Shown here piece after piece: positions 1 through 12,226 of a stretch of 64,000 nt of DNA. Under the pieces are notes generated by a model that had not been told where the DNA came from, did no database searches, and worked only from the letters and a program-made list of their open reading frames with translations. Source of the stretch: Curvularia sp. ZM96 (lineage: Eukaryota; Ascomycota; Dothideomycetes; Pleosporales; Pleosporaceae); contig JAJGBQ010000002.1 in assembly GCA_022457065.1 (NCBI GenBank), forward strand, positions 4,588,001 to 4,652,000. The letters run 5' to 3'. The stretch's first letter is position 1; the number at the start of each line of letters is the position of its first letter. The position numbers were made by a program, and so were the translations under genes.

Positions 1-555
1 ATCTCGACCTTGCTGCTCCAGGTCCTTGATGAAGGTTTCCTTACCGATGCACAGGGTCACAAGGTCGACTTCCGCAACACCATCATCGTTATGACATCTA
101 ACCTTGGGGCTGACATCATTGTCGGCGACGACGCCATACACTCGATTAACAAAGACTCGAGCGAGATCTCACCGGCAGTACGCAGTGCCGTCATGAATGT
201 TGTCGCTGCTACGTACCCACCTGAGTTCCTCAATCGTCTTGATGAATTCATCGTTTTCCGTCGTCTATCTCGAGAAGCTCTCAGAGACATTGTGGACATA
301 CGCCTGAAAGAGCTCCAACAGCGACTAGACGATCGCAGGATCGTTCTCGAGTGCCCAGACGAGGCCAAACAATGGCTGTGTGACCGAGGGTACGACCCGA
401 AGTTCGGCGCGCGGCCCTTGAACAGGCTCATCGCCAAAGAGATTGGTAATAGTCTGGCGGACAAATTGATTCGCGGTGAAATCCGCAGTGGCGATAAAGC
501 CATTGTTTCCATCAAAGAAGGTGGTGCAGGGCTCACTGTTTCTGCCGCAGCTTGA
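1..555 (+). CDS. hsp78: Hsp78, mitochondrial ClpB-type disaggregase (C-terminal part)
   Basis: Only the last ~184 codons are in the window. The open frame runs in from base 1 with no start and stops with TGA at 553-555. It covers the end of the second AAA+ module: a DEG-LTDAQG-KVDFRNTIIVMTSN stretch (Walker B/sensor-1 side), the FLNRLDEFIVF arginine-finger region, and the GARPLNRLI sensor-2 motif of ClpB/Hsp100 proteins. The tail lacks the acidic end of cytosolic Hsp104, and the segment IVDIRLKELQQRL fits the Hsp78 branch better, so I call mitochondrial Hsp78. As a family these ATP-driven hexamers resolve aggregated matrix proteins with mitochondrial Hsp70. Msh5 follows 266 bp downstream on the same strand; no shared role is implied. 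Confidence 0.85.
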   Translation: MSTLLLQVLDEGFLTDAQGHKVDFRNTIIVMTSNLGADIIVGDDAIHSINKDSSEISPAVRSAVMNVVAATYPPEFLNRLDEFIVFRRLSREALRDIVDIRLKELQQRLDDRRIVLECPDEAKQWLCDRGYDPKFGARPLNRLIAKEIGNSLADKLIRGEIRSGDKAIVSIKEGGAGLTVSAAA

Positions 556-821
556 TGCTGTATGACTAATGACGACATGACTGTATAACAGATTTTAGAG
601 CATACCATTGCATGTGTATAATGTAGCATCATCGGCGTTTGTAGGTAAAACTCTCTTTTCTCAATGTAGATTGTAATAATGGCAAAGATACCCTGCTCAT
701 GTTGGTGTTCTCGTTCATCGTGATAGGCAGGCACGCTGCTGCTACTTCCCTTTGTACCCATGCCTTTCTGCTCACCGTCCCTCACTTCCGTCAGCTTGCA
801 ACACCACCACCGCACGCAGCT

Positions 822-3800
822 ATGGCACGCCATCGTCCTTTTAAAGCTTCGTATCAGCGTAAAGGCGCCCGTAGCGTCACTACCTCCAACAGCAATCGGC
901 GGAGTAACCCCCATCGTAATCGCGGTACCGACACCACTACCTCACATACCTCTTCCGTGCAGACGACTCCAACTCTCCGTTCCGAATCAGAGAGGGCCAC
1001 GGCCCGCATCCGTAGAGGGCCGTTCCTGGACGACACATCCCTCGATGCGCCTTCTGAGTCGAATCAGCATTTTGATGAAAACGATGACTTGTTGAATGAA
1101 ATCATAATGGCCGTCGATTTGAACACACGCGGAACAGTGGGCTGTTGCTACTATGTTGCAAGAGAGGAGGTATTATATTTCATGGAGGATATACAGTGTG
1201 GTCATGTTGACGTCGTCGATTCCTGTAAGTGTTCCTTTGGTGCACACGCCGCCGTCTTGCTTACTATGCCAAGTGAGGGTATACATTGATCCTACAGTTA
1301 TCCTAGTCTCCACCAGGATCGATGACAGAGTCATCGATTGCTTGGATCCTGACTCTAAGAGCGGTGTCTCTGTGAGTGGCGACAATGACCAATTTCGCCT
1401 TCCATTTTTGCTCCAAGTGAGACCACCCAACGAATTTAACTATGATTCTGCAAAGACCAAGCTTGCAAGCCTTCACTTGGGAGATGAAAATGGTACTCAT
1501 ATCGAGTTCAACATTCCCGGAGAGCTTGCTACTGTCGGCCATCCAGACAAAGATCATCCAGTCAGCCGGCAGGCGCAACTTCTTCGACTTGCTGGGTGGA
1601 TTGACCTTGAGAGCCGCTCAACGGTACTGTTGCGTTGCGCGATTCTGTAGCCTTTGCTAATACTAGACAGATTGGCTGTGCTGGAGCACTGATATCGTAC
1701 CTGCAACGCCGACGTGCTGCTGCCTTTCTTCCGGGTGATCGTTCTGCAGATCTCATGTTTCGTATCTCGAAATTAGAAATGTTCACTCTCCGCGAGACCA
1801 TGTTCATCAACACCGATACTCTTCACTCCCTCCAGATCATGGGCGCCGAATCGCACCCACACTCGCATAACAAGGGCCCAACGAAGACCAACTCGGGCGA
1901 CAAAGAAGGCCTCTCTGTATATGGCCTATTCCATCATCTAGCACGAACTCCCCAAGGAAGGTTTTTGCTGAGGCAGCAATTCTTGCGTCCTAGTTTGAAC
2001 CCGAATGTCATCAACGAGAGGCTCAATACCGTGAGCATCTTCACTCGTCCAGAGAATGACTCAGCGCTACAAGCACTCGTACACAATCTGAAAAATATCG
2101 CTAACATGCGCGTCATCATGGTCAATCTCCGAAAAGGAGTAAGCAGCTCTACCAGAGGGACGATAGGATTTGCCAAAAGTATATGGACGTCCATCCGAGC
2201 AGTACGTCTAAGAAGGCCATCATTTCATTGCCCTCGTTCAATAAGCTCATCTTGACAGTTTGCATACTATGCCCTCAAGATTAAAGACACGCTCAACGAC
2301 GTACTCGGTGGAGAAACACTGGCTATCCGAAACAAGGTAAACGAGTTCCATATGAGTCTGGAAAACACCGCTCAATTAAAACACGATTTGACCTCGTTAC
2401 TGATTAATGCAGATGTTCGAAAAGCTCGAAGGTTACCACTTAGCTCAAATTGGGCGAAAGATCAGCGAGACCATCGACTTGAAAAGCTCAGCAGAGCAAG
2501 GCCGCACTATCATCATGCCTGGTATCGATGAAGAGCTAGACCAGATGAAGCTGACGCTAGATAGCCTTGAAGACCTTCTGAACCAGGTTGCAAGGAAATT
2601 ATCCCAGAATATGCCTTCCAATCTGCGTGAGTAATTCAGCTTCTAACAAAGAGAAGCTTTCCAGGCAAAGATGAATGAAGATCGCCCACTAACTAAATCA
2701 GGCGCTACCTTGAACGTGATTTACTTTCCTCAAATTGGGTTTCTCTGTACGACACCAATTGACCCAGATACGGGCGATGCCGTCTATGATGGCGATCTCG
2801 AGTATCCTTGGGAGAGGATGTTTGCTACGGAAGAGCAAGTGTACTTCAAAAACAGCGAGACACGAGAAATGGATGAACACTTCGGCGACGTTTATGGAAT
2901 CATATCAGATCGAGAGATTGAGATCAGTCATGAACTAGCCCAGTATTTGCTTCAATACGAAGAGCTCTTGACCACCTGTTCCGACATATGTGGAGAGCTT
3001 GACAGCCTGCTGGCTTTGGCACAGGGTGCAAATATCTATAGACTTTGTCGTCCTCAGATAACCGATGAAAACATCATACGCATCAAGGGCGGACGGTAGG
3101 TTCAATGATTGAACATGCATGAGGCCATTACTGACATCAACAGCCATATACTGCAAGAGCTCCTGGTACCTTCCTTTGTTGCGAATGGGACTAGGCTGAG
3201 AGGAGGAGAGGGGAACGAAGAGATAGCAAGCGATGCTGAACAGGGTTATGGATATGACCAGCAGGCGCTTGCCAGCTCAACAACTGGTCATGCGCATACG
3301 CACGACGATAGTCCGAGTATGCTCATATTGACAGGCCCTAACTACTCAGGAAAGAGTGTATACCTCAAGCAAGTTGCTTTGATCGTTTATATGGCGCACA
3401 TCGGAAGCTTTGTGCCAGCGGATGTCGCAAAGATTGGACTGACAGACAAAATCCTGTCCCGAGTCACCACGCGCGAGACGGTGTCTTACTTTCAAAGCGC
3501 CTTCATGATCGACTTGCAGCAAATTTCGCTTGCTCTAAGCCTGGCCACGCGTCGGAGCCTCCTCATTATAGATGAGTTTGGCAAAGGTACTGCATCAAGC
3601 GATGGCGCCGGTTTAGCTTGTGCCGTCATGGAGTACTTGTTGAACTTAGGCAGCGAAAGGCCAAAGGTCATTGGAGCCACTCATTTCCATGGTAAGTGAA
3701 TATGATCCTGCTATGATACTCCCTGACCGATATAGAAATATTCGAGATGGGTCTACTTAAACCTCGGCCTACGCTAGGATTTGGATACATGGAAGTACGA

Positions 3801-4290
3801 GTCGACACCGAGGCAAAGGAAGTCAGTGATCAGATCACTTACTTATACAAGTAAAGATGGCATCTCAACATGATGAAATGATTACTAACTATGGCCAGCT
3901 TCCGTAATGGTCGGAGCACATCAAGTTTCGGCACATGGTGAGCCTAGGGAATAATCTCTACTAGTCCAATGCTAATACGATATCAGCTGTGCTGCCATGA
4001 ATGGCGTTCCTTCTGAGATCGTACAGCGCGCAGAGAACCTCATACTCCTTTCAGCAAGGGGCGAAGATCTCGTCTCAGCATGCTGTCCGGTACCAGAAGA
4101 AGAACTCGCCGAGCTTGAGGAAGCAGTAAGTGGGCTCTTCTGATTGACAGAATGATCTAAATCTTTTTAGGAGCAAATTGCGAGGAAATTTCTCAGAGTG
4201 GATGTCTACCACGATCCAAAGAAGGTGCTCTCCGACGTTCTTTCAGCCTCAACGGCAGGCTCACGTAGTGAAAACCAACCATGTCCATAA
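822..4290 (+). CDS. msh5: Msh5, meiosis-specific MutS homolog
   Basis: Eleven exons: 822-1224, 1274-1623, 1671-2201, 2259-2336, 2413-2626, 2702-3095, 3144-3691, 3736-3850, 3899-3937, 3987-4125, 4171-4290. They sum to 2931 nt (976 aa) with all phases consistent. The ATG at 822 opens a basic, Ser/Thr-rich N-terminus. MutS core blocks follow (KEGLSVYGLFHHL, NVIYFPQIGF), then the ATPase: Walker A GPNYSGKS near residues 721-728 and Walker B LLIIDEFGKGT with Asp/Glu near 800-801. The DHIG-type C-terminal helix-turn-helix region ends in AAMNGVPSEIVQRAE. The lever-region residues and the absence of the mismatch-reading N-terminal domain fit Msh5 rather than Msh2/3/6. In known systems Msh5 pairs with Msh4 as a clamp that stabilises crossover intermediates in meiosis. 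A ~35-residue polar insertion sits just before Walker A. The acceptor of intron 1 is ambiguous (1273 or 1297, both in frame). Confidence 0.93.
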
Positions 4291-6618
4291 CGAGAGGTTA
4301 AGCAAGGCAAAATGGTAAAAGGGAGTGTACGAATCCAAAGTTTTTCTACTCACGTTTGTGACACTCTTCTTCGGAGAATTCTTGCCTGTTTCTCTTTATC
4401 TCAAAGAGCGCCCAGCGGTCCACATCAGGAGAAGAATACGAACTGAAAAGACGAGATACCGAGGATCAGGATACAGTAGGGGTATTACACTCGCACAATT
4501 CTGATCCTTGAATATGCTAGAGCACTCTTACACCGACTTGTGAAGCGATCTCACATGCTAAAGTGCTTTTTTAATCCTCTGAACTGATATTTCATGGCAG
4601 GACATGCATGCCCAGCCACCACCTTGGAACAGGCACAGCATCGTCTAGGGCAGATACACAAGTGGCTCTAGGCGCAGACACACCCGGTAAAACTCGTGCA
4701 TCTAGACTCAATGAATGCGTTTCGCCGCTAGCCCCCACATTTGAAAGGAGTAGCTGTTTTCTTTCCACGGCCTCGGTAACCTCGCTTTTGCGTGGCAACC
4801 CGAACGGAGTCCTCAGTCGACGCTCTGGATTCCTATCCGACCGCGACCCTGAAGTGCTTTGAACTATATGGGACATACATCGCGTGACAACGGGGTGCTG
4901 TGCAACAAAACCCGTCTTCATCATGCAGGTCATATCATACTGCATAGCAAAGCTCGTCTTATACCAAGACACAGGAAAAGAAGTTGTGAAGCCTGCAGCA
5001 TGGGTTCGGAGTACGCCTTGCGTGCGAATTTGCGCAGACAGGGATCAATCGTTTACTTGTATTGGACACTGTCCTCGGCCCCAAGGATCCGGACGTTCTC
5101 TCGTCAAAACTCTGCCGTGCCCAGCGGGTTCCTGAGTCGTTTGGTACTAGATTCACGTATTGACTCATGGATCTAGAGCTGGAGGCTGGAGGCTTAAGAA
5201 GTTAACGAATGTAACGTCGTGTTAGCGGCCAAGCTTGGGCGCGGCCGGCAGCGGGAGAGCGCGCGCGAGCGGCTACCCGCATACATTCCTCCACTCAATC
5301 CACCAGGTCGTGTTAGTCGCTGCGTACTCTTACCTAACATGAGAAGATGTTCATTCGGGAGCCTCGCATTGAGATCGGTACACCTTTGGGACTCGCTGCG
5401 AGTGTGCAAAATGCCACAGCCTCAAATACTGGGGCTTCCAGTATACCTCGTCTTGCGCCATGAGGCTGAGCCTAGGTGTTACCTACTAGGTTGCAGCCAG
5501 AGCGGAGCTTTGTCGGCGACGACACCGCTGTACTGGGATATTGAAAATCCAGGATGTCGCAAGGCCAACAGTGGTGGAGCGTACGACCTATCTCTGTGAG
5601 CACACAGCACTCGCGCACGATCGGCCCGCTCCAACGAAACCCTGGCAAGGCCCGTCGTTCGATCCCTGCACGATGGAGCAGATCCCACCAAATGTGCAGC
5701 CTTGGTCTAGCATGCTGAAAAAAGACCTATGAAGCGAACACAGTATCTGACCGGTTTCCTGCGCCATGACTGTTTCTCTAACGGGCGGATCGTTGTGTGC
5801 GACCTGTCCTACTTACCTTCAGCCCTAGAAACTACTAGACGTTGACTGACATGACTTTGTGTAGCATGCACACCGAATATCTTACCAACTGTGTGATAAA
5901 TCAGAAGATCGAGACTCAGCTGGATCTGCGGTAAAGATAGGCCAGCGCTACCCTTTCTGTGCAGCGGATTAAACAAGCCAAGTCAGCGCTAGAAACCCTT
6001 TGCACTCATTGAGCAATGGGATCGAGGACAAATGACTATGACATGCAGCAGGGGCTGAATCGACAAGTCTAGCTACTATAGAATTCCGAAGCAGCATACC
6101 GCGACGGCGACCCGCCATCCGGCTATTCTCTCTCCACCGCAAAAGCAGGTTGCCGAGCCTCACTGCGTCCCGCCAGTATGGCACGGTAGAGCCAGGTTGT
6201 GTTTTGTCGATCTAAGCGCACACCTGATGCTGTAGGATGGTCATCAATGTACCTCGAGAGTCAGAAATGTGTGAGGGTCGAGTAAGGTCTAGTGACACGA
6301 GGACGTGCGCGTCATTTTCCCCATCCTCACCACGAGCGATACCCATGCATTCCTGTGGGTTTACACCCTCTCTGGGATATACTAGACTAGATGAAGTCAA
6401 GTAACTTGCCATGTAAGCCTTCAGCCCCATCTCAAGCACGTCCACCCTCTATGGCTGCACCAATCCTTGCCCCTGTGCACCCAAGCATCAGCTTGACGCC
6501 TATCCTACCATGCGCCAGTAATGGTCGCATATATGCCTCCTGTGCGCCGAATCCAGCTGCGATCACTTCCGTATCAATCCTAGTCTGGACTGTAGTTCTT
6601 CGTTAGCAACCATCGTTC
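4291..6618. other. Gene-free interval
   Basis: I see no convincing coding region, tRNA or transposon. Open frames are all under 130 codons, overlap on both strands and lack recognisable motifs. Composition is mixed, with one GC-rich patch around 5225-5280. The first part is the Msh5 3' flank. Confidence 0.5.
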
Positions 6619-6627
6619 TATATAAAA
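6619..6627 (+). promoter_or_regulatory. TATA box of the Zn2Cys6 regulator
   Basis: A TATATAAAA-type run lies about 60-70 bp upstream of the ATG at 6688, a sensible position for a TATA box. It supports that start codon. Confidence 0.55.
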
Positions 6628-6687
6628 CCACCCGCTACCTAAAGCTCGGTGTATTCATCCCCCCGGTCCCATTACCATCGACATAAA

Positions 6688-8215
6688 ATGCTACAGATTC
6701 CGGCCCACGCATACCCACCCTATCAGCCGCCATCACAGGAGATGAAGAACATCGTAATCGGGTCAGAGAACGCCATGGCGTCCACCATCTCGAAGGACAG
6801 TCAGAAGCCTCGAAAGATGAGAGCTTCATGCGACGCATGCTCTCGTGCTAAAGTATGGCTTATCAGTGACCTGATAGTTCTGGCTTCGTTAACAAACCAC
6901 AGGTCAAATGCGACAAAGTAAGACCGGCTTGTCAGCGATGCGGCACCATGAACATTGGTTGCAATTATTCGCCATCTATGAGGTATGCCATCTACCCGTT
7001 CGATACGACTTTGAGCTCACCAGATACAGATTGGGCAAGCCGCGCAAGCACAGAAATCTGGATGGAACAGTGAAGCGTGAAGCATCACCTGTTGGCTCCT
7101 ATGGACCTCTAGGGGCTAGGTTCGATCTCGTCCCACGCACTACCTCTCGTGCCTACGAGAGCTCACCGGAGCCAACAGACCCGTTCTACTTTGGTCCCAG
7201 TACACCAGAGTTTAACTATCAAGATGGATTTGTCGCGAACACCTTCAGTGGTAGTCGGTCACCGGCATGCTCGGAAGGTGCAGTTTCTCTCGTCAGTACG
7301 TGGCCTAACGACGACCATATGATGTTTGGAAACCAGGCGGATTTGTTTGTTCCAATGCCACCACAACTTTCACAGCAACATACTTCTGTACTCGGACACG
7401 CGCATTCTGCAAGTGCGCGAAGGCAGTCTGAGATTTACCCGTCACTGGACACACAACACCCTTCCCCAAACGCGAGTCAGCAGTTCCTCAGTGTGCAACA
7501 CAACATGTTCGCACCACGAGAGAGGGCCTTGGACTCATCTTCACCAATGCTGGCGCCTTTGCCAACGCCTCCAGCTTCAGCCAGTTTGTCTGGCCATGAT
7601 TGTACACTATCCGCTTTCCAGACGTTGAATAACCTACACGCACCTCCTCAGCTACAGGCACACACCGGCAGCTTCACCAGCACAATGAATGGCTCACCAT
7701 CGCTCGAGAGTATCCTGTCCACCAACAAAGCCGCAGTCGACAATCTATACGCTTTACTAAACTGCGACTGCACGTCAAATCCGCATTTCTCAGCCACCAT
7801 TAGTCTCACAATTACAAAAGTTCTCTCCTGGTTCCAAGCCATTGCACGAGCCCACGATCACCATCGCAGTCTGCCGCCCTCACTAGAAACCCAAACGGAA
7901 ATCTACATGCAGCCACGAACTTCAGACACAGAGGCCGAGTGCGCCCATCGCACCAACCTTGTTCTCGCCGAACTATGCAGAATCGAGAAAATCATTGACA
8001 AGTTTGCAGAGCGCTACTGTCGGCATGGTAGCACAAGCAGCGGCCCGGCCGAATTGGACATCAAGAGCGGCGTGTACCTCTCCATGGAGGCTTCGCTTAG
8101 GACGCGCGTTAGAGATACATTTAGGATTACCATGGCTGTTGCGCCAGAGAGTGTCAAGCGTCGCATGGCTTCGTCACGGACAACGCATAGCAGAGTACGT
8201 GTCAACACTGTATGA
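6688..8215 (+). CDS. AflR-type Zn2Cys6 transcription factor
   Basis: Three exons: 6688-6852, 6903-6982 and about 7030-8215 (476 aa). Splicing rebuilds one binuclear zinc cluster, residues ~50-77: CDACSRAKVKC, then C-QR-C and a final Cys, spacing C-2-C-6-C-6-C-2-C-6-C. It is followed at once by the basic arm R-LGKPRKHR typical of AflR relatives. The C-terminal half (from about 230) has the helical AflR-like region and a Ser/Pro/Gln-rich linker. Intron 2 has two in-frame acceptors (7023 or 7029), adding or removing two residues. AflR-family factors activate secondary-metabolite clusters, but no biosynthetic genes flank this one: gene-free DNA lies on both sides, so its targets are unknown. The Zn cluster is certain; the AflR assignment is by motif only. 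Confidence 0.8.
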
Positions 8216-11200
8216 CCTCTCAGGAAAAAGGGAGAGATCATACCGCACATTGTCACCCTATTAGGGAATTTCTTTACGCTTTATCATCGATACCATAGAC
8301 TCGGTTCGTGGCAAATACACGTCTCTTACTCGTCTCGATTGCAGCAAGCGAGCAATTTTTTTTAACAATGATTCCATTGTCTCGGTAGCGGAGGAATGTT
8401 TGTTGAGACCTACCCGAGTCGCTGCACCCACCACCTGTACATTATTCATAGAAGCTGAGTGGTTCTAGCTGAATTCACTCGGCCACGCCTCGCCGCGGCG
8501 CGCATTAGCAGAGCCCTTTTCTGCTCTTCTTTTTTTTTCGTTCTAGCATCTACAAGCCTTCATAGGTGCGCTTAGAGATATTAAAAGACTCAAATGAGAA
8601 TAAAAAAGGGACTCTAACCTGGGATGGTTGTAAGTCTGCATGCCATGCAACAGTCACACAATTCGCTATGAATTGCCCTTTCTGGCCTGTCTCCGTCTGT
8701 CTTCCTTTCCCTTTCTGCACGTCTTAGCACCCTCTAGCAGCGACCCGACATCATCTTACCTTACTTTCCTGAACTTTGTCTTCTCCCCCACTCCCCACTC
8801 TGCATCCGCTGTTGCCTGTACAGGTCGGCCCAAAAGCCCATGCAAAATGCCACGGCGATGCTGGAGACGGGTGCCCATTCAAGTGTCCCAAAAAAGTATT
8901 GACAGTCTCCACATCCAGCATGGCATGGTCAAAAAAGCAACAAAAAAAGGGCCTTCTCTCGTGCGATGTACGCAATATGCCTTGCTGTAGAAAGACGCAC
9001 ATGCGGCTGTGAGTTGACCCCGCCCCACTGGGAATTCAGGCCCCCAACACTTGCCAGGATTAAACAGCCCACTCAGGCTCTTGCGGGTTATGCTCGTAAG
9101 ATGGCCTTTTTACCCGGCAGTTTGGGTACGGGTTAGGATTTGTCGGCAGATGCAGCGATATGATTGACGAGGTTTGTGAAAGTACTTTTTTGGGGCCCGG
9201 CGCTTGCAAAAGTGACTGGGCAAGACTGCTGTGCAGCAGTTCGAAGGGTCCGCGGGCTAGTTACCTATTGGCACTTTGTCACGAGCAGCAGTGGGTGCCG
9301 CTCGCCTAGGCATGTGGTGGGGTAACTTAGTTCAAGGGTTTCCAGCAACTGAGAATTTGTGATTACATATATGTTTCTCTTGATGCGATCGTACATGTAA
9401 TCGGCTTGCAGGCTCCATCCCACTCACTCACCCACTCTTACTCCCCCTTCCCCTCCACTGATCGAGGTGGAAAAGTTCCTTCGCGCCCCTCCCGCTCTAC
9501 GCCCTGCTCAAGCGTTGGCGAAACGTGCGGGTGGCTCCGCGCCACATTACGCCCCCTAAACATAGGCCACCTGAGGAGAGGCCTCGGTATGTAGCGTCAG
9601 CAGGGGTTAGCGTTCCCTGCACTGGTTCTGGACCGGGGGAGCGCAAAGATGGAAGAAGATGCCGTTCTTTACGGCCTTCCTTAGTGGGACTGGAACAAAA
9701 GGGTGGCTGAGACATGCATGTGTGTGTATGTAGAGGCGGATAAGCCACATACACAGCTGGACTACTCGTATTTACTCATGGGAGGCCCCAATCCCGGGAA
9801 TGAGGAGCAGGGCTTGTAATGATGCATGTTGTTTGTGCGTCAAAAGGATGGGTGGTGGGTGGGTGAGGTTGGACGTGCAGTTCACGCGCGCGAACCAACG
9901 CCCCTACGGCCCGGTTCGTTCGCGGATCTCCACTACGGGCCGGTACTGTTTCCTGTTCCGTGCCGCGTGCTGCTGCACAAACATCCGGCTGGGCCAAACG
10001 ATCTAGAGAAGACATGCACATTTTGTATCCATCACCCTGCATCGGATGGAAGCGGAACTCGATTGACTTGATTTATTGCGCTCGATCGTCGATCCTGGGA
10101 TTCAGATGGACACGATATACACTCACTGACGCAATTCATCAACGGAGCCTGTCTTCTTAACCCGGCAGCATCACCTCAGCCCCCACGCTCACAGCGCGAC
10201 TCCGCCTGACTAGGGGATCCGGCACTTAGAGAGTCTCTTGCCGCCTGCTCTTGTCCCTTAAACAGGACACAGGCTGCCTAACATGGCAGATAGCATGTGC
10301 TTCCCTGTCCTGACCAGTGGGTCAAGGCGCCCCAGTTACGTATCCATTGACCAAAGTAGATTAGATGGGTGGAGCAGGTATGTATGACGGCTAGGGCGAT
10401 AAGCCAATGCATGGTTGTAGATGTAAGGTCGCAAGCAGAGGGGTCTGGTGTCGGATGAGAAAACAACGCAGCAAGAGCTTTAAAAGGGTCACTGTGCGTA
10501 CACGGGCTTGCAAGCCACGCGCGAGGGTTTCCTTGTGTGCTGAGCTGGGAAGTCCCAGCCCTGTGGGTGTTGGTGGCATGCTTGAGCAGCGAGATCGGGT
10601 TCCTGGCTCCGCGGTCATAATTCGCAAATCCTCCTCCCTCTTCCTTTGCTACCGTCACTTGGCGTGACAGACCTTCTCACACGTTGTAGAAAATTTGTCT
10701 GGTCTGACATGACACGCCTTGGACGCCTTGTTTCTCAAGGTTACTTTGGCTCTGCGGAGCTTTACTGGGTATGCAGACGTGATACAAGGGTCACTGTGTA
10801 TCCTTGAGCCATGTGGCTGCTGTACGCGCGTAACATGAGACTCATAGTGACGTTAAGTCGTGTCGTCAAGTACGCGAATGTGGGGAGCTTGCTTTTGTCA
10901 TTGTATCCAAGGAGTTTGAGTAATCCATGCTTCCGAGAGCCGAGGCAGTGAACCGCCACAAGTAGAGGCTTCGGTTCTATGCCAGGCACTCGAATCGGAA
11001 AGATAGGTGGACGCTGACTGAAGCGTCATTGGAAGCAGCTTTGTCAGCATACCATTTGCTCTGTCAACCGCAATTTGTTGCTATTGGTATTGTCATATAG
11101 CCTGAATGCAACATTGTCAGCTATCTATCTCAACACAAATAGCCTTTTGTAGCACATCTCGAAATAGGTATCACACAGTGTCTGCATTGAGTTAATGCTG

Positions 11201-12226
11201 GAGAAACCTGAATATTTCATTCGAATCTCCATGCAAGAAGACAGGACTTTGGGTTGTTAATAGCGCACCGATACCATGCATCAGCTTCGTACACGGAAGC
11301 CAGCTCAGCAACAGTGAGGTCGTAGCTCTCGTCCACCATGACAACGCCGCATTTTTGAACAAAAAATCGTCACAAAAAGCATTTCAGTTCTTTCTAGAGC
11401 ACACACAGCAACACATGCCCCTCCCCCACTCAATAAGCAATCACGCAATCCCCCTATCCCCCACACATCCTTCTCCTTCCCACCCACCTGCCCCCCACGT
11501 CCACCATGCACGTAATCTTCCCGCTCACCACCGTTCAACACACCGTCGGGACCCGGCGCAACACAAAAGCAACCCTCCGCCAGGGCGCCATCAAAACGGG
11601 AAAAACGACGAAAGCGAAAAACGTGGTACAAAAACCGCTGCTCCTGCGAAGCTTACACCGATGAGAGCCCCTTGTAAATCAGCAGCAGCATGTGCGTGTG
11701 GGTGATCGGCACAAGCCTTATGTGGGAGTTCCGCCCTTCCGTCTGTTCGGACGCCACGGCCCTGGCTCTGGCGCAGGTGAGATGGATGGTGAGATAGATT
11801 GGAGGATTAGGTAAGATGGTAAGATGAGTTTTTTTGGATGAGGTAATGCAGTTCAACGGAAATGAGAGAAAGTAGATTGAGTGAGAAAGGGGATGACGGT
11901 GCGTGATGTGAAGACGGGAAATAGAGGGAGAGATGGGAGAGAAGGGTACGTAGTGAGGATGGATGATGCGCTTGGAGTATTTCTTTTCTATGAACGGTAT
12001 TTCTAGTGTTGTGTATTTAGTTTCTGTCGTCTATGTAGTATGTATTATAAAGGAGATAGAATCGTTCTCAAAACATCGATGTAGAGAAGAAAAGTAACGT
12101 TCATATCCCGACATCAAGTCAGGGATATAGCATGAAAAACAAAAGCCGATGCGCAAAAACAAGAAGCACAAGATTTCAGAAGAGAAAAACGTTCCTCAAG
12201 CTCTAAGACACCATTACTAAGTTCAT
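8216..12226. other. Gene-free interval (4 kb)
   Basis: No supported gene on either strand. Frames are short and low in coding character. A pyrimidine-rich stretch lies near 11400-11520. The right end (about 11900-12226) is probably the 3' untranslated region of the minus-strand Vrl1 gene. Confidence 0.5.

Noticed and set aside
5640..5690. tRNA-like GTTCGATCC motif
   Set aside because: The flanking bases do not form a T stem and there is no D arm or anticodon arm upstream.
8195..8223. Possible last intron of the Zn2Cys6 gene (GTACGT donor)
   Set aside because: The only near acceptor would give a 29-nt intron, too short; the frame ends sensibly at 8215.
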